Both the position numbers and the translations under genes were made by a program. Shown here piece after piece: positions 52,696 through 61,422 of a stretch of 64,000 nucleotides of DNA. The notes under the pieces are model-generated. The model saw nothing but the letters and a program-made list of their open reading frames with translations, was not told where the DNA came from and did not search any database. Within the stretch, counting starts at the first letter, position 1. Each line of letters begins with the position of its first letter. Source of the DNA: G963678445 sp963678445 (GTDB taxonomy: Bacteria; Hydrogenedentota; Hydrogenedentia; Hydrogenedentales; G963678445); the NCBI GenBank assembly GCA_963678445.1, contig OY782877.1, positions 3,286,001-3,350,000 on the forward strand. Reading direction: 5' to 3'.

Positions 52696-53461
52696 ACTTG
52701 CACACGCTATGCGTAGATGGGCGGAAAAGGATGGGCGCGGTTATCCGGATTGGGCGATGCGTTATCTGCCTGTGGTGCGTCGGTTTCGTCCGTATATTGA
52801 CGCAAACACACGGATTCTGGAGATCGGCGCAAACGAGAATGGTTTTGCACGTTTCGCAGGGCAACCTGTGGTAGCGGTGGATATTTCATTAACGCATTTA
52901 CAGGTAGCGCGAAAGGTGCAACCGGTGATGCCGGTGGTAGCGGACATGGCGGCGTTGCCGTTTCAGGACGACGCGTTTTCAGTTTGTGTCTGCATGGATT
53001 CCTATGAGCATATTTCCCCGGAAACGCGTGCAGCAGCATCTCGCGAGATTGTGCGTGTGATATCTCCTCAAGGACGAGCCGTAGTAACTTTCCCAACAGG
53101 GGCTGCCGCCATAGCTGCCGAAAGCCAGGTACGGGAATCCTACGAAAAATTGACCGGACAGCATATCCACTGGTTGGAAGAGCATGTCGTGGCGGGCCTG
53201 CCGGATGCGGAGAAGATACGAAAAGTTTTTTGTGAGCTGCTCTCCGAAAGTCACCATGTATCGATTGCCGGGAATTGCCCCGTGGGCGTATGGATATGGA
53301 TGTGGAAGGTGTTGATGTGCAACTGGCCGGGGCGCGCCAATGCCGTCTTTCAGGTTGTATTGCGCGTGTTGACACCCTTGTTTTCCCACTGGCATTGGGG
53401 TATTTGCTACCGGGCTATGCTTTGGATTGAACCGGTTGAAAAGCGGGAGGACGATTCATGA
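52685..53461 (+). CDS. class I SAM-dependent methyltransferase
   Basis: 258 residues from the ATG at 52685, with GGAGG seven bases upstream, overlapping the end of the flippase gene. Motif I is RILEIGANENG, the acidic post-I residue lies in VVAVDIS, motif II is PFQDDAFSVCVCMDSYEHI, and REIVRVISPQGRAVVTFP follows. This is the Methyltransf_11-type fold. A hydrophobic C-terminal part may lie on the membrane. In this setting it probably methylates a sugar or lipid-linked intermediate. Confidence 0.85.
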   Translation: MWHKLAHAMRRWAEKDGRGYPDWAMRYLPVVRRFRPYIDANTRILEIGANENGFARFAGQPVVAVDISLTHLQVARKVQPVMPVVADMAALPFQDDAFSVCVCMDSYEHISPETRAAASREIVRVISPQGRAVVTFPTGAAAIAAESQVRESYEKLTGQHIHWLEEHVVAGLPDAEKIRKVFCELLSESHHVSIAGNCPVGVWIWMWKVLMCNWPGRANAVFQVVLRVLTPLFSHWHWGICYRAMLWIEPVEKREDDS

Positions 53462-54426
53462 GGCCGCAGGTGTCCATTGTCATCCCCACGTGGAACCGTT
53501 GCGATTTGGTAATGGCCTGTCTGGAATCGGTGGCGCAATTGGAATCGGTCCGTTATGAGGTGATCGTCTCGGATGATGGTTCTACTGATACTACGGCGGA
53601 GCGGGTAACAGCGGCGTACCCTGAAGTGCGGGTGGTGCGGCGAGCAAAAAATGGCGGTTTTGCCGTGGCGGTGAACGCGGGGGTTGCCGTGGCGCAAGGG
53701 GAGTGGATCTTTTTATTGAATAACGATGTTACTTTGGAACCAGATTGTTTGGCGCGTATGCTGGAGGTGGCTCAACTTTCAGCAGCGGACATGGTTGCGC
53801 CGCTGCTTTTGTGGCGCGATGAGCCTACGGTGGTGTACAGCGCCGGGGATCGGATTGGGGTGAATGGACGTCCGGAAAGTATCGGCTTTCGCACGCAGTT
53901 AAAGGAGTTTACCTTGCCCACACGGATTTTTGGTGTGTCGGCAGCGGCAGGTCTCTACCGACGTGTCCTTTGGGATACTGTCGGGGGACTGGACGAAAAC
54001 TTCACGGCCTATTTCGAAGATAGTGATTTGTGTTTCCGAGCGCGTTTAGCGGGATTTACCGCAGCCTTGGCTCCCCAGGCGTGTGCGTACCATATCGGTT
54101 CGGCCAGCATCGCAGGAAAAACATGGTGGCGGTCGGTGCAGTGTTATCGCAACCATGCCTTGCTGGTGTACAAGAATATGCCCGCGCCATTGTTGTGGCG
54201 CTATGCTGCTCCTTTGTTTCGTGAACACCTCCACCAGGTGTATTGCGCTTTTTCTGCAGCCCGCACGGAGTTTGGCGCGCTAGGGGCGCTTCGTATACTC
54301 GCTCGCACATGCTTTTCCCTGGGGTGCAAGCTACCTGCCGCATTACGCGCCCGGCGTCGTATTCAATCCCAACGCAAGATCGATTTGGATGCGTTGCAGC
54401 GTGCCCTGGAGGAACGCTCGGAATGA
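53458..54426 (+). CDS. family 2 glycosyltransferase
   Basis: 322 residues with the GT-A fold. The N-terminus VSIVIPTWNRCDLVMACLES is typical. SDDGSTDTT binds the nucleotide, LLNNDVTLEPD is the DxD-like metal motif, and GGLDENFTAYFEDSDLCFRA carries the candidate catalytic ED. The nearest types are rhamnosyl- or galactofuranosyl-transferase-like GT2 proteins; the donor sugar is not known. It overlaps its neighbours by four bases on both sides (ATGA). Confidence 0.9.
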   Translation: MRPQVSIVIPTWNRCDLVMACLESVAQLESVRYEVIVSDDGSTDTTAERVTAAYPEVRVVRRAKNGGFAVAVNAGVAVAQGEWIFLLNNDVTLEPDCLARMLEVAQLSAADMVAPLLLWRDEPTVVYSAGDRIGVNGRPESIGFRTQLKEFTLPTRIFGVSAAAGLYRRVLWDTVGGLDENFTAYFEDSDLCFRARLAGFTAALAPQACAYHIGSASIAGKTWWRSVQCYRNHALLVYKNMPAPLLWRYAAPLFREHLHQVYCAFSAARTEFGALGALRILARTCFSLGCKLPAALRARRRIQSQRKIDLDALQRALEERSE

Positions 54427-56342
54427 GAAAAAGGACGCATAGCCTTTTTTTGGGAATGCCTTGGTGGGTATGGGCACTATGCATCCTGCTTCCGGGCACG
54501 GAAATTTTCCTGCATGCGTTTATGCCGTTGCTTTTGCCGCAGGAGGCGGCGTTCACGGGTTTCCATATAGGTGATACGCCTTTTTTTCTCACCTCGATGA
54601 ATATTTTCGTAAATTGTTTTGATTCCCCCTATGCCACCTGTCAAAGCCCGGCTGGTTTGGCGAGCGCCCAGTATTTTATGTTGCCGCATCACTGGCTTTA
54701 CGGGGCGATAGGCTGGACGGCGCATGTTTTGAGCGTAGCACCTTTCCTGATGTTGGGGTTCGCTAATGCCCTTTGTGGCTTTTTGTATCTGGTATCCGCC
54801 TATTTTCTTTTACGACGATTAATTCCGCGGCATGTTTCGTATGCTTTTTTGATTTTTACCTTGGGCGGGGGGGCGGGTGGTGTGCTTTATTTACTGTCTG
54901 CGGTTATGGGTTGGGTAGATGCCACTGGTTTTGAAGCATGGTTTCATCGCTATGCCCGCTATGAATTGGTAGAAGGCCCGTTTATTGCTCCCCTGCTGGT
55001 GATGCCGCGCTTGTACTACACATTACCATTGGCCTTGGGCTGTTTTTCGTTGAATGCCGGTCTGCGTGGTTTGTTGCCAGGACGACCCTATCCCTTGGTA
55101 GAGATACTACCTCTTCTGTGTTTTACGACCTATCTCAATGCGCGTGTGGGAATGCTGTTCTTTCTCGTGCACCTTTGCTTTTTTTATTCCATCCGGAATC
55201 GTGCTGCGGCTGTTCGTCTGGGTTACGCCACGGCGTGTGGCATCGTGACGATTTTGACCCTGCTGCTGGTGCAGTTTCAGTTTCAATACAATCCCTCGGG
55301 TGCGGCTAATGTGGACATCTTGTTGCGTCGTTGCGCCTGGATGGGTTCCTTACTTTCCCTGTTGTGCTGGTATTTTTTCAGCGTGCCCTTTGCGCTGCGC
55401 CGTCGAATACAGCGCTTGCCCCTCTTAGGAAAAGCAGCTGTATGGGCCGCAATGGGTTACCTTTTCATTTTTCTCTTTTTGTATCTGGCGTACCAGGCGT
55501 ATTGGGGAAACCTTTGGGGCGCTGGCGAAACGGCTGCGGCGGTTGCCATGTCGGATTGGGCCTTGCTGGGGGGATTGGTAGGGTTGATGGGATTCTGTTT
55601 CAAGCAGGAGAAGGGGAGCGCATGCTCAATTTTTTCAAATCGGCATGATCTCCAAACCATGAACGGTGTCGTACTTTGGTTTCTGGCTTTTCTGGCTATT
55701 GCCGTTTCTGCCTGGGGACAAGGTGCTTTACTACGGTTTATGCCCGAACGTTTCCTGGTGTTACTGGGACTGCCCTTGGCGGTCTTGTCAGCGGAAGGCT
55801 TGGCGCGATTGCGTTTTCGATATCCCAAATGCGCACGGATGCTATTTGTCAGTATGCTGATGTGCGGAGTTTGTTCTGCGGCAGTGGCCACCCTGTGCTT
55901 TCAGGGTCCCATAGGTCATGCACCGGGAAAGCCTGCTTTCTCCTGGGTGCACAGTGAAAGTGTGGATGCGGCGTTAATACCGGTGATCGATGCCGTTCCG
56001 ACAGGCGCGGTCGTGTTGGCTCCTGCTACGTTGCCGCCGTTATTGGGGGATGTGATTGTACACCGGCGACCGGGAACGCGTACCCTTTTGGGACAGCCCA
56101 GCCTGGAGTTTGGCGGGGTGGATATGCTGGCGATGAGTGAAGCGATCCAGCAGTTCTACGCCGAAGATACCCCCATGGAAATGCGGAGGGCTTTTTTGCA
56201 AGATTGGTGTGTGACGCACATGCTGGTCTTTTCGGAATCTCCATTACGTTCTCTTCTGGATGAGGAGAAATGGGCAATTCCCATAGTGCGTAATGAGCGG
56301 GCGGTACTCTATGCGGTGGCCTTTGCGGAGGGGGACGAATGA
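54423..56342 (+). CDS. polytopic membrane protein, GT-C-like, first of a paralogous pair
   Basis: 639 residues from the ATG at 54423 (GGAGGA upstream, four-base overlap with the GT2 gene). About a dozen helices. Motifs shared with the next protein: GFHIGDTPFF in the first loop (candidate GT-C catalytic aspartate), FDSPYATCQ, LVEGPFIAPLLVMPRLYYTL, AYWGNLW, AAAVAMSDWALLG, ERFLVLLGLPL and FQGPIGHAPG. The soluble C-terminal part (LPPLLGDVIVHRRPGTRTL) is outside. I infer a lipid-linked-sugar-dependent glycosyltransferase or polymerase. Confidence 0.65.
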   Translation: MRKRTHSLFLGMPWWVWALCILLPGTEIFLHAFMPLLLPQEAAFTGFHIGDTPFFLTSMNIFVNCFDSPYATCQSPAGLASAQYFMLPHHWLYGAIGWTAHVLSVAPFLMLGFANALCGFLYLVSAYFLLRRLIPRHVSYAFLIFTLGGGAGGVLYLLSAVMGWVDATGFEAWFHRYARYELVEGPFIAPLLVMPRLYYTLPLALGCFSLNAGLRGLLPGRPYPLVEILPLLCFTTYLNARVGMLFFLVHLCFFYSIRNRAAAVRLGYATACGIVTILTLLLVQFQFQYNPSGAANVDILLRRCAWMGSLLSLLCWYFFSVPFALRRRIQRLPLLGKAAVWAAMGYLFIFLFLYLAYQAYWGNLWGAGETAAAVAMSDWALLGGLVGLMGFCFKQEKGSACSIFSNRHDLQTMNGVVLWFLAFLAIAVSAWGQGALLRFMPERFLVLLGLPLAVLSAEGLARLRFRYPKCARMLFVSMLMCGVCSAAVATLCFQGPIGHAPGKPAFSWVHSESVDAALIPVIDAVPTGAVVLAPATLPPLLGDVIVHRRPGTRTLLGQPSLEFGGVDMLAMSEAIQQFYAEDTPMEMRRAFLQDWCVTHMLVFSESPLRSLLDEEKWAIPIVRNERAVLYAVAFAEGDE

Positions 56343-58234
56343 GTATGCCATCGTATCAACGATTCTGGATCATTGGTCTTATTCTTTGTCTTTCTTCCAT
56401 TCCCGTGGCTACGCATCTGTGGATACAATTTTTCCCGCCGCAGGGCGCGCTCCCTACAGGCGTACATACGGGGGATAGCGCGCACCATCTGGTTTGCATG
56501 CGTGCAGTACGTACCCATTTCCATTCGCCCTATGCGACGTGTCAGGCGGAAATGGGCACGCAGGATGGACGTTATTTTGCCAATCCCCTTTTTTTGCTCT
56601 ATGTCGTCCTGGGGTTCTTTTCTCATGGTATAGGGATTTCAGATTTTTTGTTTTTGGGCTTTGCCAACAGCATCGGAGGAGCATTGTATCTTTGGGCGGT
56701 GTACTGTTTTTTACGGCGTGTTGCACCACAACAGGCATTTTATGCATTTCTCCTGTTTGTTTTTGGTGGAGGACTTGGCGGTTTGGCCTATGTTTATGCA
56801 AGAGGATCAGGGCTTTATGCCGCCCCCGGGTTTGAATCTTATTTTATGCGATTTGCTTCGTATGAACTGATAGAGGGGCAGTATATTGCGCCGTTGTTGC
56901 TTATGCCGCGACTGTACTACACCTTGCCTTTGGCGATGGGATGGGCGGCGTTGACACTTTTTTTTCGTATAGAAGGCGACAGGCAACGCCGCTACATCGT
57001 CTGGACGGGGATTGTGCTGTTGTTGCTGGTGGCGTCCTTTTTGAACCTCCGTTTAGGGCCGATGTTTTTGTTGGTATTGCTGCTGTATATGGCAATAGGG
57101 AGTACGCATCCGATACGAAATCGCTTGCGTCATTTTGTGATGCTTTCCGCACCCGTTTTACTGGGGATGCTGTTTGCTTTGGGTGTGCTTCATCAGCATC
57201 CCAGCTACATAAAAAATGTAAGCGACGTAGCGCAGGGGATGATGAAAGTTATCCCCTTCCTGACAGCAGTGTTTTTTGCGGGATGCCTGGCCGTGCTTGG
57301 TATTTTTCGTCTGTTACCAAATCTTTCAGGACGCACGCGCCTTCTGCTTTTCGGATTGTTGGGCTATGCAATTGCCTACGTCCTGCTCATTTTGGGCTAT
57401 CAGGCCTACTATGGCAACTGGTGGCAGGGGGGCGATGCGGCGGCAGCCGTAGCAATGTCCGACTGGGCCTTGCTGGGGATAGTCCCCGGTTTATTTGTCG
57501 GATATATTCTTCGTGCAAAACTGACGAAAAAACTATCTCCTTGCGGCTGGATTGTCGTGTGGCTGCTGCTCTTTTTTTCCCTGGCTACGGGTGCTTTTGG
57601 GCACGGGACTTTCCTGAGATTTTCACCGGAACGTTTTATGGTTTTTCTGGGGATTCCTTTGTCAATCATTGCGGCCTACGGGCTTGCTTCTCTACCTGCA
57701 TGGGGACGTCGTCTTGCCCTTGCCTGTGTTTTAATTTCCGGCGGGGTGTCGATTGTTGTGTCCACTTTATTTTTTCAAGGACCGTTAGGTTTTTCGGGGG
57801 GACGAGGCCCCTTTTCCTATCTGCATTACGAGCTGATGACCGATGCCGATGCGCAGTTATTGGAAAGTCTGCCCAGCGGGACCGTGCTGACACCGCCTTG
57901 GTCTCCTATTGCCTTTGGTGAAGTGGTGGCGCAGCGTGACGGGATGCAGGTGGTGGGAGGACCGGGTGCAATGAACCTAGGCGATCAGGATTTCGCCACA
58001 TTGCAGGAACAGGTAAATCGTTTTTTTGCGCCAAACACCGATGCTAAGTTCCGCCGTGATTTTTTAACGACCTGGTGTGTAGACTACATCTACTGTCCCG
58101 ACACCTGTCCGGTATCGGAAGAGTTTCGGAATATGTTAATGCACATGCCCGAACTGTATCTGCGTGTGTCGGTAGAAAAAGGCTGTATTTTCGCGGTTAG
58201 CTCACTGCGGCCTGGTGTAGAAGATAAAACCTGA
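56339..58234 (+). CDS. polytopic membrane protein, GT-C-like, second of a paralogous pair
   Basis: 631 residues, four-base ATGA overlap with the previous gene. It keeps the pair's motifs: GVHTGDSAHHL, FHSPYATCQAEMG, LIEGQYIAPLLLMPRLYYTL, AYYGNWW, AAAVAMSDWALLG, ERFMVFLGIPL and FQGPLGFSGG. A full-length tandem duplication followed by divergence is the simplest origin. The two may add different sugars to the same glycan. The C-terminal region has four cysteines (WCVDYIYCPDTC...KGC), absent as a set in the first copy. Confidence 0.65.
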   Translation: MSMPSYQRFWIIGLILCLSSIPVATHLWIQFFPPQGALPTGVHTGDSAHHLVCMRAVRTHFHSPYATCQAEMGTQDGRYFANPLFLLYVVLGFFSHGIGISDFLFLGFANSIGGALYLWAVYCFLRRVAPQQAFYAFLLFVFGGGLGGLAYVYARGSGLYAAPGFESYFMRFASYELIEGQYIAPLLLMPRLYYTLPLAMGWAALTLFFRIEGDRQRRYIVWTGIVLLLLVASFLNLRLGPMFLLVLLLYMAIGSTHPIRNRLRHFVMLSAPVLLGMLFALGVLHQHPSYIKNVSDVAQGMMKVIPFLTAVFFAGCLAVLGIFRLLPNLSGRTRLLLFGLLGYAIAYVLLILGYQAYYGNWWQGGDAAAAVAMSDWALLGIVPGLFVGYILRAKLTKKLSPCGWIVVWLLLFFSLATGAFGHGTFLRFSPERFMVFLGIPLSIIAAYGLASLPAWGRRLALACVLISGGVSIVVSTLFFQGPLGFSGGRGPFSYLHYELMTDADAQLLESLPSGTVLTPPWSPIAFGEVVAQRDGMQVVGGPGAMNLGDQDFATLQEQVNRFFAPNTDAKFRRDFLTTWCVDYIYCPDTCPVSEEFRNMLMHMPELYLRVSVEKGCIFAVSSLRPGVEDKT

Positions 58235-58265
58235 AAACACAAAAAACAGGCAGGGGAAATGAAAT

Positions 58266-59672
58266 ATGAATTTTGTAGCCTTCACGCAAAAATGTGCTGT
58301 TATTGTCGTTGTCTCCCTGTTTGTCCTTTTGGGAGCAATGCAGCCTGTATGCAGTGCAGAGAGTTTTGAAGATTTCCTGGTGGAGAAAGCGCATATGGCG
58401 CGTCCGGATGCGCCAGCAGATCCTTTTGAGGTGTTGTCGCACCAAGAGAGGGAGAAGGCGCAGTGGGCGCTACACTATTTGACACGGACGTCGCAGGAAA
58501 CACAACAGAACCTGTCTCGTTTAGTAACGATAGCAAGAGGCGCAGCGGAAAAGGCGGAGAAAGGTCCCTTTCCGGAATCTAACAAAAAATCGGTTGCTAT
58601 TCTGGATGCGATTGGGGACAGCATACAGAAAACACCGGATTTAACGCATATGGAGACGATGATAAAAACCGTAGAACCGGTCATCTACGATGCACTTGAT
58701 GGCAAGCTTCCGGGCCTCAAACCGCGAGATGCGATTGCTGTATACGCCAATATGGTAGTGGGTGATTCTTATGTCGTTCTTCCTGATACCCCAAGCGTAG
58801 AGCGTTTTCTTGCAAAGCTGAAGGAGATTATGTCGAATTCCGAGGGATACATTTTTGTTGGCGCGGCAAGCATGTTGACAAAAGCGGCATATAATTCTCC
58901 TCAGCGCAGAAAGGAACTGCTTGAGGAGCTGAAAGCGTACAAGGGAGAGGTTTGGGGTTATGATGAGGCAAAAGGTTTTGTGGAACGCTTTCTTCGTAAC
59001 TATGGAGGCCCTATGTCCCGAGAGGTCTATCTGTCAATTTTGCAGGAGGATGAAGAAGAATTGGAAAAGGGCGTCCTTTCTTCCTATGGGCATGAGCTCT
59101 CTCTTCGCTGTAAGAGGATACATGTTGTTCTAAAGGATTCGCCTAATCGTATTGCGGTTACCAAACGCTTGCTTGCTGCCCCGGTTTTTGCACGCAGGCA
59201 TGGGTTGCCTTTTCTTCCGGATCCGATTTTCGAGGATGCATCAGCAGATGAGAAGAAGGAACATGATGAGTTTATTGCATTTTTGGCAGGCCGGGTACAG
59301 CAGGGAGAATTTTGGGCCATAAATGCTATTGCCCGCATGGTTTCTCCTGAACGCACGTATGGAAAAGAGGATACTTCGTCTACCAAAGGAGGACAGCCCT
59401 ACGGTCTTGAGCGCGTTGTAGATGTTCTTTTAAACGCATTGGCGTCAACAGACTATGAAGTTGCAGAAAAAGCGGCCATGGCACTGGACGATTTAACGCC
59501 TCAAGACACTGCACTTTTATCAAAGATACGCCAAGGATTGCTTAAAAAGAGCGAAGAGATGGAAAAGGAGCTTGGTATTTCAAAAGGGGATGCTTTCGAC
59601 CCCGAAGATTGCGTGACTAATCCGCGTTTATATAATTATAACGCTATTAAAAGAAGCCTTTCCCATTTTTGA
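58266..59672 (+). CDS. secreted helical protein of unknown function, first of a tandem pair
   Basis: 468 residues with a signal peptide (VSLFVLLGAMQPVCSA). The mature part is mostly helical. After an acidic N-terminal segment (ESFEDFLVEKAHMARPD) come helix pairs, some HEAT-like near the end (NALASTDYEVAEKAAMALDD). No family is recognised. It starts 31 bases after the glycan operon and may be its last gene. It is about half identical to the next protein by eye, except the first roughly 75 residues, which are nearly identical. Confidence 0.65.
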   Translation: MNFVAFTQKCAVIVVVSLFVLLGAMQPVCSAESFEDFLVEKAHMARPDAPADPFEVLSHQEREKAQWALHYLTRTSQETQQNLSRLVTIARGAAEKAEKGPFPESNKKSVAILDAIGDSIQKTPDLTHMETMIKTVEPVIYDALDGKLPGLKPRDAIAVYANMVVGDSYVVLPDTPSVERFLAKLKEIMSNSEGYIFVGAASMLTKAAYNSPQRRKELLEELKAYKGEVWGYDEAKGFVERFLRNYGGPMSREVYLSILQEDEEELEKGVLSSYGHELSLRCKRIHVVLKDSPNRIAVTKRLLAAPVFARRHGLPFLPDPIFEDASADEKKEHDEFIAFLAGRVQQGEFWAINAIARMVSPERTYGKEDTSSTKGGQPYGLERVVDVLLNALASTDYEVAEKAAMALDDLTPQDTALLSKIRQGLLKKSEEMEKELGISKGDAFDPEDCVTNPRLYNYNAIKRSLSHF

Positions 59673-59702
59673 GTAAATAAACCAGGAAAACAAGAAACGA
59701 GA

Positions 59703-59808
59703 ACTGAGGCGGTCCATCGAGAGCAAGTAAGTGGTTAGCGCCACAGGCAATATATGATCCTTGCCATCCCAGACCGCAGTAGATTTCGTTTTTAAGATAG
59801 TTTTTCAG
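59703..59808 (-). repeat. interspersed palindromic repeat copy between paralogous genes
   Basis: Minus orientation. GAGGCGGTCCATCGAGAGC (eroded second stem), GTGGTTAGCGCCAC stem, ATATGATCCTTGCCATCCC, GATTTCGTTTTTAAGATAG. It lies between the two secreted paralogues. Confidence 0.65.
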
Positions 59809-59831
59809 AAAAAGGCAAAGGGAATGCAAAG

Positions 59832-61271
59832 ATGAATCGTGTGGATTTCAGTTTCAAAGATGTATTTGTCGCCGTTGTTTGTTTACTTGCGGTTTTTGGA
59901 ACAATGCAACCTGTATGCAGTGCAGAGAGTTTTGAAGATTTCCTGGTGGAGAAAGCGCGTATGGCGCGTCCGGATTCGCCAGAGGATCCTTTTGAGGTGT
60001 TGGCGCATCAGGAAGGAGAGAAGGCGCAGTGGGCGTTGCGCTATTTGACACGGACGCCGCAGGAAACACAACAGAACCTGCCCCGTTTAATAAACATATT
60101 ACGGCGTGCCGCGGAAAAGGTTCGGAAAGATCCAGATCGGAAATTCAAGCATCATCAAACGAAACCAGAAGTTATCCTGGATGAGATTAGCTACAGTATA
60201 CAGAAAACACCTGATTTAACGCTTATGGAGGCGATGGTGCAAAGTATAGAACCTGTCATCTACGATGCGCTTGAGGGCAAGGTTCCCGGGATCGAGGAGA
60301 ATGATGCGCTTCGAATATACTTCTATGTTGTAACCGGTTCATCCTGCGTTATTCCGCCCGCCATTCCAAGTGTTGAACGCGTCATTTCAACGGTGCTAAA
60401 GACTCTTGATGATCCCGATAAAAAGGCTTCTTTCCGAGAAAAGGAGTATCTACGAGATTTGGCATATAGTATGCCTGAACGCAGAATGGAATTGCTTGAG
60501 CATATACGGCGTCTTGAGGGAGATTTGGCCTACACAGAGGCAAAAGATGCTGTGGAACAGCGTCTTCGTGACTCTGGGGGGCCTATATCTAGAGAGCTAG
60601 ATCTGGCGATTTCCCAGGAAAATGAAGAAGAATTGGTGAAGGGTATTTTTTCTTCAGGAAATGGAATTGCGCGAGGGTATAGGTGGCAAAGATTGAGTCG
60701 GTTATTACCGCAATCCCCCAATCGTCTCGCGATTACCAAACGTTTGCTCGCAGACCCGGATTTTGCACGAGAACATGCGGCCTCTTTTGTCCCGCGTCCC
60801 ATCTCCGAAAAGGCGTCATCGGAAAAGAAGCAACAACATGACGAAATCATGGCACTCCTGACAGAACGGGTAGAGGAGGGAGAGTTTTGGGCCATGTATG
60901 CGGCAGCCCTCATGGTCAGTTCGATAAGTTTTTCTTCAGTGATATATGAATCACCGGATCCTTTGATTGGCAAGGGAGTGCCTCCCTACGCCCTTGAGCG
61001 GGTTCTAGATACTCTTCTGAAAGCATTGGTATCGACAAACTATGAAATTTCAGAAAAGCTTGGCAGAGTACTTGCCCGTTTAGCTAACCAAGAACCTGAA
61101 GTAGCCCCAAAGATACGACAAGCGATACAGAAGAAAAAGGAGGCGATCGAAAAGGAGTTTGGTCGTTCAATGGGTGCCGCTTTCGAAGGTGCATGCTTGT
61201 TGTATATGCCATCCTGGCGCTGTTATGAGGACAAAAACCGGGGTGGAGCCTGTAAGATTGGGCTTTATTGA
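59832..61271 (+). CDS. secreted helical protein of unknown function, second of a tandem pair
   Basis: 479 residues, a paralogue of the previous gene along its length: the same signal-peptide end (GTMQPVCSAESFEDFLVEKA), SIQKTPDLTLMEAM, EPVIYDALEGKVPG, GGPISRELDLAI, SPNRLAITKRLLADP and a HEAT-like end. It differs by a C-terminal cysteine-bearing tail (MPSWRCYEDKNRGGACKIGL). The shared stretch from the signal peptide to about residue 80 is roughly 90 percent identical at DNA level, much more than the remainder. That points to local gene conversion or constraint. Confidence 0.65.
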   Translation: MNRVDFSFKDVFVAVVCLLAVFGTMQPVCSAESFEDFLVEKARMARPDSPEDPFEVLAHQEGEKAQWALRYLTRTPQETQQNLPRLINILRRAAEKVRKDPDRKFKHHQTKPEVILDEISYSIQKTPDLTLMEAMVQSIEPVIYDALEGKVPGIEENDALRIYFYVVTGSSCVIPPAIPSVERVISTVLKTLDDPDKKASFREKEYLRDLAYSMPERRMELLEHIRRLEGDLAYTEAKDAVEQRLRDSGGPISRELDLAISQENEEELVKGIFSSGNGIARGYRWQRLSRLLPQSPNRLAITKRLLADPDFAREHAASFVPRPISEKASSEKKQQHDEIMALLTERVEEGEFWAMYAAALMVSSISFSSVIYESPDPLIGKGVPPYALERVLDTLLKALVSTNYEISEKLGRVLARLANQEPEVAPKIRQAIQKKKEAIEKEFGRSMGAAFEGACLLYMPSWRCYEDKNRGGACKIGLY

Positions 61272-61290
61272 TTTTTGGGGATGTTAGGGC

Positions 61291-61393
61291 ACAAAGTGGG
61301 TCAGCGCTACAGGCAAGTGGTAGCGCCACATGCGATACGTATGGTCCTTGCAGTTCGTGACAGAAGCAAGATGATAGTTTTTTAATTTTAGGT
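61291..61393 (-). repeat. interspersed palindromic repeat copy, long form
   Basis: Minus orientation. ACAAAGTGGGTCAGCGCTAC, then GTGGTAGCGCCAC stem, ATACGTATGGTCCTTGCAG and ATGATAGTTTTTTAATTTTA. It stands between the secreted paralogue and the DUF2851 gene. Confidence 0.65.
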
Positions 61394-61422
61394 CCTGTGA
61401 TTAGGGAGGGAAGCGCGCGTTT

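Noticed and set aside
56941..57921. 326-codon frame inside the second GT-C-like gene
   Set aside because: Same-strand shadow in another frame; the cysteine- and arginine-rich product is implausible.
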